A DNA stretch of 13,347 nt from Tectiglobus sp039183375. Its GTDB lineage: Bacteria > Pseudomonadota > Alphaproteobacteria > Rhizobiales > Hyphomicrobiaceae. Positions 6,346 through 13,347 of the stretch are shown piece after piece. The stretch lies in NCBI GenBank assembly GCA_039183375.1, contig JBCDBQ010000141.1, forward strand, positions 1-13,347. Direction: 5' to 3'. The notes under the pieces were generated by a model that was given only the letters and a program-made list of their open reading frames with translations, was not told the origin of the DNA and ran no database searches. Every line of letters starts with the position of its first letter. Positions within the stretch are counted from its first letter, which is position 1. A program made the position numbers and the translations under genes.

Positions 6346-7332
6346 ATGAGTGATTTACTACCGACGAGTTACATTGACGTTGCTGTCTATATCCTAGTGT
6401 TCACCGCATACTTCATGGTCATGGAAGTTATGTTTGTGACGGTATCTCGTCGCATGTCAGGGCGCGATGCCGTAAATCGAAGGCTCGGTCAATATGGAAA
6501 TGGAACGTCTCGTGCAAACACTGCGGATTTAGTCGATCAAGTCGGCCACCATCAATCTGCCATTGCCCCCAAGCGTTCCGGGTGGGGGCCACAATTTTTC
6601 CTCCGCCTCAGTGAGCAAGCCGGCGTTAAGTGGCGGTTGATAACCTTCGTTAGCGTTCTCCTTCTGCCACCGGCGGTCGCGATGCTGACAGCGTTTGTCC
6701 TTACGCGTTCGTTATTGGCAGCAGCCACAATTGCGTTACTCGTGGCAGCCGCTTTTCCGCTTCTGTTTCTGTTGGTCATGCGGACCAGACGAATACAGAA
6801 ATTCGAAAGTCAGCTTCCCGACGCCCTTGACACCATCGTGCGAAGCATCCGTGCGGGACACCCGTTGCCAGCCTCCATCCAGATGGTCGTACGCGAATTC
6901 GATAACCCTATCGGAGAGGAGTTTGCCAAGGCGGGCGATGAACTGACTTATGGCCTCGATATGGAGGCAGCCATGAGAAACATGAACAGTCGCCTTCAGC
7001 AACACGATCTTGCACTCGTGGTGTCTGCCATCTCAATTCAAAGCAAATCAGGCGGCAACCTGTCCGAGATACTGAGCAATCTCGCCTCTGTCGTGCGCGA
7101 GCGCACGCGTATGCGTATGAAAGTCCGTGCCATGTCTGCGGAAGGCCGCTTGTCTGCAGTCGTCCTTAGCCTCTTGCCCATCGTTGTGTTTTTCGTGCTT
7201 TCAGTGACTGCACCCGCCTATTACGGCGAGATCTGGCAGTACGGCATCGTATATCCAATCTTCATAGCTGCGGGTATTTGGATGATGATTGGCAACTTCA
7301 TTATGTGGCGTCTAGTGAGCTTTGAAATATAA
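6346..7332 (+). CDS. tadB: Tad pilus inner-membrane platform protein TadB
   Basis: A 328-residue inner-membrane protein with a type II secretion F (GspF) domain. Hydrophobic segments at about 10-33, 100-118, 123-145, 269-290 and 300-321 flank a cytoplasmic loop (about 150-265). That loop holds the family core: QLPDALDTIVRSIRAGHPLP at 156-174, FDNPIGEEF at 185-193 and SGGNLSEILSNLA at 235-247. TadB and TadC together form the platform on which CpaF acts to add pilin subunits. It starts two bases after the cpaF stop, and its own stop shares one base with the tadC start (TAATG), which indicates coupled translation. A terminator-like hairpin lies within the coding sequence (6565-6599). Length and topology are normal. 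Confidence 0.95.
   Translation: MSDLLPTSYIDVAVYILVFTAYFMVMEVMFVTVSRRMSGRDAVNRRLGQYGNGTSRANTADLVDQVGHHQSAIAPKRSGWGPQFFLRLSEQAGVKWRLITFVSVLLLPPAVAMLTAFVLTRSLLAAATIALLVAAAFPLLFLLVMRTRRIQKFESQLPDALDTIVRSIRAGHPLPASIQMVVREFDNPIGEEFAKAGDELTYGLDMEAAMRNMNSRLQQHDLALVVSAISIQSKSGGNLSEILSNLASVVRERTRMRMKVRAMSAEGRLSAVVLSLLPIVVFFVLSVTAPAYYGEIWQYGIVYPIFIAAGIWMMIGNFIMWRLVSFEI
6565..6599 (+). other. Terminator-like hairpin inside tadB
   Basis: GCCCCCA (6565-6571) pairs with TGGGGGC (6583-6589) around an 11-base loop, and five T residues follow at 6595-6599, five bases after the stem. The T-run is offset and the site is within a translated gene, so ribosomes would normally suppress it. It could act only when translation of tadB is blocked, and it may be chance. 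Confidence 0.25.
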
Positions 7333-8336
7333 TGCAGCTGTTCGAGATCACACTCGCCAAGATCCTGACATTTGCTCAGGAGCACGAAGCCTACATCCTA
7401 GCGCTCGCCTTCTTTGGTGCGCTTGCCTCAATCTTTCTGCTTGTCAATCGCCTTGTTGAATTGCGCGAACGCGTCCGCAGCCGAGCCATAGCCTTCAACC
7501 CAATTGAGAAGATCAGTGGTTCAGACGACATAGCATCCGCCCCGTTCTCGATCGGAGCTGATGTGCAAGGCAAATTGGAGCAGGCATCCGAACTGCTTTA
7601 CAAGATCGAACGCGGGCTCGGGGATGGTAAAGAGTTAAAGCTATCACATGCGCGCCGCGAGTTAGTTCAAGCTGGTTACTTCAACAGCAGTTCCGTGTTC
7701 TGGTTTTACTTCTCGCGGATGTTGTTATCAGTTGTGCTCGGTACAATACCTTGGATCATCATTACAGCCTATGAGATTCAGGCCTCTCCCCTGGTAATTG
7801 GCATAAGTTGTTTGTTCGGCGCTCTTGTTGGCCTCATCGCTCCGGGCATCTATCTGAGCTACCGCCAGGGCATCGTGCGCCGCGAATGTCGAATGGGCTT
7901 CCCCGACTTTCTTGATCTACTTGTCGTCTGCGCCCAGGCCGGAATTCCACCAAGAGCAGCTTTCGAACGGATCAGCCGAGATTTAGCGCTACCTTATCCT
8001 TATCTCGGAGCCAATCTCTTCTTGTCATACCTCCAGATTCGAGCCGGACTGCCGGTCGTCGACGCAATCGAGAGCCTCGGACGTCGCATCAATTTGCAGG
8101 AGATTCGGAGCTTTGGTCTTCTTTTAAAACAAACCGAAGACCTCGGCACAAAGCTGTCTGACGCGCTCCGTGTTTACAGCCACGACATGCGCTCAAAACG
8201 AATGCTGAGAGCCGAAGAGAAGGCACATGCTCTGCCCGTGAAGCTCACCTTGCCCCTCGCTCTCTTCATATTCCCGGTCATGATGGTCGTCATCTTCGTT
8301 CCGATCATCATTCGCATAAAGCAGGCAATGTTTTGA
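7332..8336 (+). CDS. tadC: Tad pilus inner-membrane platform protein TadC
   Basis: A 334-residue second platform protein, also with a GspF domain. Hydrophobic segments lie at about 21-38, 125-147, 152-173 and 303-327. The cytoplasmic part carries FPDFLDLLVVCAQAGIPPRAA at 190-210 and, at 249-282, a stretch with Gly-Arg-Arg, LLLKQTEDLGTKLSDALRVY, the hallmark of TadC. It is expected to partner TadB under the CpaF motor. The ATG overlaps the tadB stop by one base. The N-terminal soluble stretch (about 45-120) is typical for TadC and has no recognisable catalytic residues. The gene ends 33 bases before tadD, so all of cpaF-tadD probably share a transcript. Confidence 0.95.
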   Translation: MQLFEITLAKILTFAQEHEAYILALAFFGALASIFLLVNRLVELRERVRSRAIAFNPIEKISGSDDIASAPFSIGADVQGKLEQASELLYKIERGLGDGKELKLSHARRELVQAGYFNSSSVFWFYFSRMLLSVVLGTIPWIIITAYEIQASPLVIGISCLFGALVGLIAPGIYLSYRQGIVRRECRMGFPDFLDLLVVCAQAGIPPRAAFERISRDLALPYPYLGANLFLSYLQIRAGLPVVDAIESLGRRINLQEIRSFGLLLKQTEDLGTKLSDALRVYSHDMRSKRMLRAEEKAHALPVKLTLPLALFIFPVMMVVIFVPIIIRIKQAMF

Positions 8337-8369
8337 GAATTAGAATTCTTGTTCAGGAGTAGTAGTCAA

Positions 8370-8891
8370 ATGCGCGGTTCAACAAAATTCTTGTTTTGCC
8401 TCCTGTGTCTAAGCATTGGCTTAGCTGGATGTACGATGTCACCAGCCGAACTCGGTCTTGGGCAGAGCATTAAACCGGACAAGCATCCATTCTTGATCCC
8501 GGCCAACGCCACAAACGCGCAAAAGGGCCAGATCCACTATAAGAACGGTTCATATGGCCTAGCTGAGAAGGCATTCCGGGCTGCCGTTGAAAAAGAGCCA
8601 TCCAATGCCGAGGCCTGGTTAGGCCTGGCAGCTTCCTATGATCGACTAGGTCGATTTGATCACGCACATAGGTCGTACAACAGGGTCATTCGGCTAGTCG
8701 GCTACACGCCAACTTTGTTGAACAACCTGGGCTATCACTACTATTTGCAGGGCAACAATCAATCTGCACTACAAACTCTAGAGCGCGCGCACCAGGGTGC
8801 ACCGACGAACAAACATATCCTGAACAATCTAGCGCTTGTGCGAGAGTCAGCAGAACTCAAGCGGAGTACTGCACGCGAAAGCCAAGGATAA
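8370..8891 (+). CDS. tadD: Tad pilus TPR lipoprotein TadD
   Basis: A 173-residue lipoprotein. The signal peptide ends in Leu-Ala-Gly-Cys with the lipidated Cys at 21. Three tetratricopeptide repeats follow, at about 47-80 (KGQIHYKNGSYGLAEKAFRAA), 81-113 (EAWLGLAASYDRLGRFDHAHRSY) and 114-147 (LLNNLGYHYYLQGNNQSAL). In other Tad systems TadD is an outer-membrane-linked lipoprotein needed for pilus biogenesis, possibly a pilotin-like helper for the secretin. I chose the ATG at 8370 because AGGAG (8355-8359) lies ten bases upstream; the TTG at 8349 would sit before this ribosome binding site and lengthen the signal peptide. It is the last gene of the locus in the window. No TadE/F/G follow; instead the convergent cco operon begins 90 bases further on. 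Confidence 0.93.
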   Translation: MRGSTKFLFCLLCLSIGLAGCTMSPAELGLGQSIKPDKHPFLIPANATNAQKGQIHYKNGSYGLAEKAFRAAVEKEPSNAEAWLGLAASYDRLGRFDHAHRSYNRVIRLVGYTPTLLNNLGYHYYLQGNNQSALQTLERAHQGAPTNKHILNNLALVRESAELKRSTARESQG

Positions 8892-8981
8892 ATGAGTTGT
8901 CGCTCTTGTTGGCGGGGTCGGCCTTCGAATAGATGATGCCTTCCCCTGAGAACATAGCGATCACATAAGTGCGATTGCGGA
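8892..8981. other. Convergent gap between tadD and ccoS
   Basis: These 90 bases lie between two gene sets that face each other. I see no clear hairpin with a T-run on either strand, so the terminators are either weak, Rho-dependent or inside the flanking genes. A 32-codon reading frame on the - strand (8955-8857) spans the gap and the end of tadD; it has no ribosome binding site. Confidence 0.4.
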
Positions 8982-9143
8982 CTAACGATCGCGTTCGTCA
9001 ACGTCATCATCGTCTAGCAGGATACGGTTGGCAGAGCCTTCCATGTCTTCATACTGGCCAGTGTTCAAGGACCAAACAAACGCACCAAGGCCGAGCAAGC
9101 CGAGGAACAAAGCGACCGGAATGAGAATGACCAGCTGGTTCAT
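8982..9143 (-). CDS. ccoS: cbb3 oxidase maturation protein CcoS (FixS)
   Basis: A 53-residue protein missed by ordinary length cut-offs. It starts MNQLVILIPVALFLGLLGLG and has one transmembrane helix (about 4-25). The short Trp-Ser-Leu-Asn-Thr-Gly-Gln-Tyr-Glu-Asp-Met-Glu-Gly motif after it (24-36) is the CcoS hallmark, and Arg40-Ile-Leu and an acidic tail (DDDD at 44-47) follow. The ATG overlaps the ccoI stop as ATGA, so it is coupled to ccoI. Known role: needed to insert cofactors (haem and copper) into the catalytic subunit of cbb3-type cytochrome c oxidase. It is the last gene of the ccoGHIS unit. Confidence 0.93.
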   Translation of the reverse strand: MNQLVILIPVALFLGLLGLGAFVWSLNTGQYEDMEGSANRILLDDDDVDERDR

Positions 9144-11476
9144 ACAGAAGCCCTCAATCCAACCTCAGGCCCGATCGCTAGGTCCTCTTCGTTAGTGCTC
9201 GTTCCACTCCACTGCGCTCTTGCTCGAGCCGATAGGCCGTTGAAACGATAGAGCCGCAAGCTGTTGGCAACAACTAGGATGGATGACGCTGACATGGCAA
9301 CGGCTGCCACGAGCGGCGTCACGAAACCCGCTATCGCCAACGGCACAGCCACGCAGTTGTAACAGATAGCCAAACCAATGTTTTGCCAGGCAATCACACT
9401 TGCTTTGCGCGCTACCTGCCAAGCATAGACAGCGGATCTCAAATGCTCGGTCGTGAATACAAAATCAGCAGCCTGGCGTCCGACATCCGAACCGGATGAT
9501 GGCGCCATGGAGACATGGCTGGCAGCTAACGCCGGTCCATCATTGAGGCCATCACCGATCATGAGGACACGCCGGCCTTGAGAAGACAGCGCCTCAAGTT
9601 CGGCTATCTTATCGGCGGGCCTCTGATCTGACTTGTAATGTGCAATATCAAGTTGATTTGCAACACCGGCAACTGCTTCTGCGTTATCACCAGACAAGAT
9701 TCGAACATCAAAACCATGAACTCCGGCGAAGCAACGGACCGAGTAGTCTGCGTCAGGACGCAGGACATCCGCCAATTGGAATTCAGAGATGCAGCCGTCC
9801 TCAATCGCAAAACTTACGAGCGACGTGTCGGATCCATCAGTGTCTTCCAAACCGACACCGGTTATCTGCTCGACCCAATCCCTGCGCCCTAGTCGGACAG
9901 CTCGTCCTTGCCAGACAGCTTCGACCCCAGCGCCGGCCACCTCACGTATATCGTCAAGCCTCACTTTCTGAATATCGACGCCTTCAAAGTGTCTAGTAAT
10001 GGCTTGCGCCGCAGGATGACGCGAAGCAAGGGCAAGCGCCGCTGCAATCGGCACATCCTCATCAGCAATGTTGGAATGCACGACCATAGGCTGACCTCGC
10101 GTCAGCGTTCCTGTCTTATCGAAAACGACCGTATCAATCTCGCTGAGCCGCTCCAAGGCTGAGCCGTCTTTAACCAGGATGCCGCGCGCAAAAAGCTCTC
10201 CAGCCGCAATGACATGGACAATGGGGACGGCCAGCCCTAATGCGCAGGGGCATGTTATAATGAGAACTGCAATCGCCGTATAAAGCGACAACTGCCAGTC
10301 TCCGGCAGTAGCAATCATCCAACCCGCGAAAGCGATCAGCGCCAACAGGTGAACTGCAGGTGCATAGTATCCAGCGACCCGATCGGCCAGCCTGACGAAC
10401 CGGGACCGCCCATTTTCCGCTGCAGCCATCATCTGGGCAACCTCGCCTAGGAAGGACTCCTCGGCAGTTCTCGTGACTTCAATCTCCATCGGGCCGGACA
10501 TATTGAGTGTCCCAGCTTCAACTTCATCGCCGGCACTTACCCCTACAGCCTCACTCTCTCCAGTGACCAAAGAGCGATCGAGCACGCCGGAATCCGAGCA
10601 CACAACACCATCGGCGGGCACGCGCTCTCCAGCCGCCAGAAAGACGCGATCGCCGGGTTGCAGCGCATCTGCGTCAACGTACTCATGCTTGCCTTCTTTA
10701 GATAGCCGCACCGCACCCTTCGCCGCCATCTTTGACAATACGTCAATCGCGCTCCTGGCGCGGTCCCGCATCATTGCATCAAGCGTGCGCCCGATTAACA
10801 AGAAGAAGAGCAGCATCAGAGCAGCGTCGAAGTAGGCCTCCTCACCACCGTGCAATGACTCGAAGACACTCATTGCGAGCGCGAGCACGATTGCGAGTGA
10901 GATAGGTACATCCATATTCAGACGCCAACTGCGCAGTGCCGCCATGGCCGAACCGAAAAAGGGGCGTCCTGCGTACGCGGCAGCCGGGATTGCGATAAGG
11001 CCGGATATCAGATGAAAGAGATCCCGCGTCTCTCCTGATGCGCCAGACCAAACCGAAACAGACAACAACATCACGTTGGCCGCCGCAAATCCCGCAACAG
11101 CAACACACGAAAGCAAACGCTGATAGGAGTTGCCAATACTGGCAGAGGCATCGTCGCCTGCATGAAGGAGTGTCGAGGAAAAACCTTCCTGATCCAACAC
11201 GTCTGAGATTGCGCGCGCCGTACCCGCACACGGTTGCCAATCGACCCGAACGGTCCTTTGAGTTAGGTTAGCACGCGCATCATCAACAAAGTCGAGCTGA
11301 GAGAGGCTCCTCTCGATCCGTCGCACACAGGCAATGCAGTGCATATCGGGAATTAGAAAGGTCGTACGCAGCTTATCGCCGTCAACAATTGTTGACGCAT
11401 TGCGCAGACGCTCTTCCTCCATGTCTTGAACCGCTTCCGGTATCGGTGGAGTTACCACTGAGCAAGCACAGGCCAT
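9140..11476 (-). CDS. ccoI: Copper-translocating P1B-type ATPase CcoI (FixI)
   Basis: A 778-residue inner-membrane copper ATPase that supplies Cu for the CuB centre of cbb3 oxidase. The N-terminus has a Cys-Ala-Cys pair (residues 3-5) and a heavy-metal-associated domain (about 36-105) with CxxC at 47-50. Core P-type ATPase motifs are complete: TGES (305-308) in the actuator domain, CPC (409-411) in the metal-binding helix, DKTGT with phosphorylated Asp453 (453-457), the HP pair (487-488) of the nucleotide domain, and GDGLND (641-646). Late-helix metal residues of Cu(I) ATPases are visible as Tyr706-Asn707 and Met728..Ser731-Ser732. This places it in the CopA-like P1B-1 group, the FixI/CopA2 branch by context. 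A GGGAG ribosome binding site overlaps the end of ccoH, nine bases upstream. Length is normal for the family. Confidence 0.97.
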   Translation of the reverse strand: MACACSVVTPPIPEAVQDMEEERLRNASTIVDGDKLRTTFLIPDMHCIACVRRIERSLSQLDFVDDARANLTQRTVRVDWQPCAGTARAISDVLDQEGFSSTLLHAGDDASASIGNSYQRLLSCVAVAGFAAANVMLLSVSVWSGASGETRDLFHLISGLIAIPAAAYAGRPFFGSAMAALRSWRLNMDVPISLAIVLALAMSVFESLHGGEEAYFDAALMLLFFLLIGRTLDAMMRDRARSAIDVLSKMAAKGAVRLSKEGKHEYVDADALQPGDRVFLAAGERVPADGVVCSDSGVLDRSLVTGESEAVGVSAGDEVEAGTLNMSGPMEIEVTRTAEESFLGEVAQMMAAAENGRSRFVRLADRVAGYYAPAVHLLALIAFAGWMIATAGDWQLSLYTAIAVLIITCPCALGLAVPIVHVIAAGELFARGILVKDGSALERLSEIDTVVFDKTGTLTRGQPMVVHSNIADEDVPIAAALALASRHPAAQAITRHFEGVDIQKVRLDDIREVAGAGVEAVWQGRAVRLGRRDWVEQITGVGLEDTDGSDTSLVSFAIEDGCISEFQLADVLRPDADYSVRCFAGVHGFDVRILSGDNAEAVAGVANQLDIAHYKSDQRPADKIAELEALSSQGRRVLMIGDGLNDGPALAASHVSMAPSSGSDVGRQAADFVFTTEHLRSAVYAWQVARKASVIAWQNIGLAICYNCVAVPLAIAGFVTPLVAAVAMSASSILVVANSLRLYRFNGLSARARAQWSGTSTNEEDLAIGPEVGLRASV

Positions 11477-11485
11477 GGTCGCTCC

Positions 11486-12019
11486 CTACCCCCTATCCTC
11501 TCGCCCTGACACGCCAGACGGAAGGACATTCAGGCGGCTATCACGCCGATAAGGATGACCGTCACTGGTGCCGGTGATGCGCAACGCCCACGCACCTGGA
11601 GCCAGGTCGATGGTGGCAATGTAACGGCCTGGTTTGGTCGTAGTTAGCTCTACGGTTTGATCGGCTTGCTCAAAGGCTGGTCGACCGACAAAGAGACTCG
11701 CCTCGGTAAGTGTTACCGGGTGTCCATCTCGGTCAACAACATCAAACACGATAACACCGTTGTTGTAGCTGAGGTCTGTGCTCCAGCCTCTAGCATCCTG
11801 CGCCTTGGCTGCTGCGAGATAGCCATTGAACTTCTGGCTCTCGACATAGCTGTTTTTAACGACCAAACCCGTCCAGGTTCGCCCAGCCATGACAGCCATA
11901 GTGATGTTGACACTTACAATGACGCCAAAGAAGAGCAGCATGAGAGCAAGCATATGCCAGCCAGTGAATTCACCCGGTCGGCGCGTCGTGCCGATCTTGC
12001 GCGCTACCTGATCCGCCAT
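11486..12019 (-). CDS. ccoH: cbb3 oxidase assembly protein CcoH (FixH)
   Basis: A 177-residue membrane protein with one transmembrane helix (about 21-44), preceded by GEFTGWHM and followed by the FixH signature Asn-Ser-Tyr-Val-Glu-Ser-Gln-Lys-Phe-Asn (56-65). The rest (about 75-165) is an extracytoplasmic beta-rich domain ending PGAWALRITG (141-150) and a short charged tail. Known role: binds CcoN and helps assemble the cbb3 oxidase. I chose the ATG at 12019 because AAAGGGAA (12034-12027) lies seven bases upstream and the FixH N-terminus then looks normal; a start at 12058 would add 13 basic residues and overlap ccoG by 20 bases. The gap to ccoG is 19 bases and to ccoI nine bases, consistent with one transcript. 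Confidence 0.93.
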   Translation of the reverse strand: MADQVARKIGTTRRPGEFTGWHMLALMLLFFGVIVSVNITMAVMAGRTWTGLVVKNSYVESQKFNGYLAAAKAQDARGWSTDLSYNNGVIVFDVVDRDGHPVTLTEASLFVGRPAFEQADQTVELTTTKPGRYIATIDLAPGAWALRITGTSDGHPYRRDSRLNVLPSGVSGREDRG

Positions 12020-12026
12020 GACACTG

Positions 12027-12034
12027 TTCCCTTT
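12027..12034 (-). promoter_or_regulatory. Ribosome binding site of ccoH
   Basis: AAAGGGAA on the - strand lies seven bases before the ATG at 12019, in the short gap after the ccoG stop. It decides the ccoH start against the upstream in-frame codon at 12058, which lies inside ccoG. Confidence 0.6.
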
Positions 12035-12038
12035 GTCT

Positions 12039-13347
12039 CTACGATCCCGGCGTTTCAAAGTGTGCCGTATAAGCTGCCGTTTCCGATCCCTTAATCTCGC
12101 TCACTCTGAATTCAAACTGCTGACGGCCCGGACGAAGATCATTCTTGGGTACCGTGACGAAGACCTTGATCTGGCGCAATTGGTCTGGCTTCACCGAGAC
12201 AATCAACTTGTCGGATTTCGATTGTGGCGCACCGGCCAGGTTCATCAGTCCACCCTTAAGATTGCTGAGCCTGAGCTCAAAAATCCGTGGTAGCGCCTTC
12301 ATATTAAGAATCTTGACTTCGTACCCATTGCGAATGGACCCGTCACTCAGCTTGACATAAAGAGGGTTGCGATCGTGACGGACATTGATGTCCAGGCGAT
12401 CGCGCAAAAAGAGTGCTGCGAGCAGCGTCATACCGCACAGACTCCAGATCGCCATATAGATCAAGGTTCGCGGACGAATGAACGACTTGATTTGAGTGAG
12501 TGCAACGGAGGTTAAGCGTTCTCCTCCAGCTCGCCCTCTGACGATCGGTAGCGCATCACTGGTATCCCAGACCATGTCGCCGCTCCGGTTGACACGGTTC
12601 GCACCGGCCAGCGCCATATTGGCATCGTAGTCCTTGAGAGTTGTATAGGAGATCAAACCATGGTCGCGGCCAAGCTTGTCCATCACACCATTACAGGCAT
12701 CAATGCACAGCGCACATGTAATACACTCAAGCTGCTGACCATCTCGAATATCAATCCCCATTGGACAAACCGCGACACATGCATTGCAATCAACGCAGTC
12801 GCCAACTGTCTTGCCTTCCTGAAGGGCACGTTTTGTATGCCGCGAGCGTGGCTCTCCGCGCCAGTCATTGTAGGTAACCGTCAGTGAATGCTCGTCAAGC
12901 ATGGCAGCCTGGATCCGAGGCCACGGACACATATATGTACAGACCTGTTCGCGCAACAATCCGCCAAAGGTGTAGGTTGTGAATGTCAGTACCGCTACCG
13001 TCGCATAAGCCACAAAGGCCGCCTGGCCCGTTACAAAGTCACCAAGCAGAGTCGGCGCATCGGCAAAGTAGAAGATCCATGCACCGCCCGTCGCAATCGC
13101 GATCAACAACCAGAGCGTATGTTTTGCGACACGCTTGGCCAACTTACCGATAGACATCGATGCAGCATCAAGCTTTATCCTCGCGTTGCGATCACCTTCG
13201 ACCGCGCGTTCAACGACCAGGAACAAGTCGACCCAGACTGTTTGTGGACAGGTGTAGCCGCACCAGGCGCGCCCCACCGTAGACGTCACAAGAAACAGCC
13301 CGATGCCCGCCATAACGAGCATGCCAGCAACAAAGAAAAACTCCTGC
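12039..13347 (-). CDS. ccoG: Membrane ferredoxin-type cbb3 maturation protein CcoG (FixG), cut by the right edge
   Basis: The C-terminal 435 or so residues of CcoG; the reading frame stays open to the edge and reads Gln-Glu-Phe-Phe-Phe-Val-Ala-Gly before the Met at 13322, as in full-length CcoG, so the true start is outside. Counting from that Met: WCGYTCPQTVW (20-30) and CTYMCPWPRIQ (128-138) flank membrane helices at about 70-90 and 100-122. Two [4Fe-4S] motifs follow, Cys176/179/182/186 (with Pro after the last) and Cys200/203/206/210. Another helix lies at about 287-305, then the FixG C-terminal Ig-like domain. Known role: CcoG is a Cu(II) reductase that feeds Cu(I) to cbb3 assembly. It is the first visible gene of ccoGHIS; ccoNOPQ is likely upstream, beyond the window. 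Confidence 0.96.
   Translation of the reverse strand, partial: QEFFFVAGMLVMAGIGLFLVTSTVGRAWCGYTCPQTVWVDLFLVVERAVEGDRNARIKLDAASMSIGKLAKRVAKHTLWLLIAIATGGAWIFYFADAPTLLGDFVTGQAAFVAYATVAVLTFTTYTFGGLLREQVCTYMCPWPRIQAAMLDEHSLTVTYNDWRGEPRSRHTKRALQEGKTVGDCVDCNACVAVCPMGIDIRDGQQLECITCALCIDACNGVMDKLGRDHGLISYTTLKDYDANMALAGANRVNRSGDMVWDTSDALPIVRGRAGGERLTSVALTQIKSFIRPRTLIYMAIWSLCGMTLLAALFLRDRLDINVRHDRNPLYVKLSDGSIRNGYEVKILNMKALPRIFELRLSNLKGGLMNLAGAPQSKSDKLIVSVKPDQLRQIKVFVTVPKNDLRPGRQQFEFRVSEIKGSETAAYTAHFETPGS

Noticed and set aside
8337..8369. AGAATT AG AATTCT inverted repeat between tadC and tadD as a terminator
   Set aside because: Six AT-rich base pairs with a two-base loop is too weak, and no T-run follows; the gap simply holds the tadD ribosome binding site.
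10473..10835. 120-codon + strand frame inside ccoI
   Set aside because: Antisense shadow with Ser/Thr/Pro-rich sequence; ccoI covers the region with complete motifs.

Overview
The window looks like alphaproteobacterial chromosome. The order Hyphomicrobiales (Rhizobiales) is my best guess, from the style of the Cpa/Tad and Fix/Cco proteins; I cannot name a genus. It holds two well-known gene sets that run towards each other and meet near base 8,900-8,980. All genes look intact except ccoG, which is cut by the right edge.

Left and centre (183-8891, + strand): a tad/cpa locus for a type IVc (Flp) pilus. The order is Flp prepilin, cpaB (periplasmic assembly protein), cpaC (outer-membrane secretin), a small lipoprotein that is not a recognisable CpaD, cpaE/tadZ (localisation ATPase-like protein), cpaF/tadA (motor ATPase), tadB and tadC (inner-membrane platform), tadD (TPR lipoprotein). 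The pilin would be cleaved after Gly18, extracted and polymerised by CpaF on the TadB/TadC platform at a site set by CpaE, and passed through the CpaC secretin, helped by CpaB and the lipoproteins. The prepilin peptidase gene (cpaA) and the minor pilin genes (tadE/F/G) are not in the window. A perfect 12-bp hairpin separates the pilin gene from cpaB and could set different expression levels for pilin and machinery. From cpaF on, the genes are tightly packed.

Right (13347-8982, - strand): ccoG-ccoH-ccoI-ccoS (fixGHIS), the maturation operon for cbb3-type cytochrome c oxidase. It comprises a membrane ferredoxin-like protein, a small membrane assembly factor, a P1B copper ATPase and a tiny membrane protein. 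The genes are spaced by 19, 9 and -4 bases, so this is one transcription unit whose start, and probably ccoNOPQ, lie beyond the right edge.

I see no insertion sequences, phage genes, CRISPR arrays, tRNAs or rRNAs. No gap exceeds 200 bases. I found no clearly new system. The points most worth a second look are the small lipoprotein in the CpaD slot, the hairpin after the pilin gene, the CpaE P-loop without its lysine, the weakly signalled cpaE start, and a DnaA-box-like 9-mer upstream of the pilin gene.
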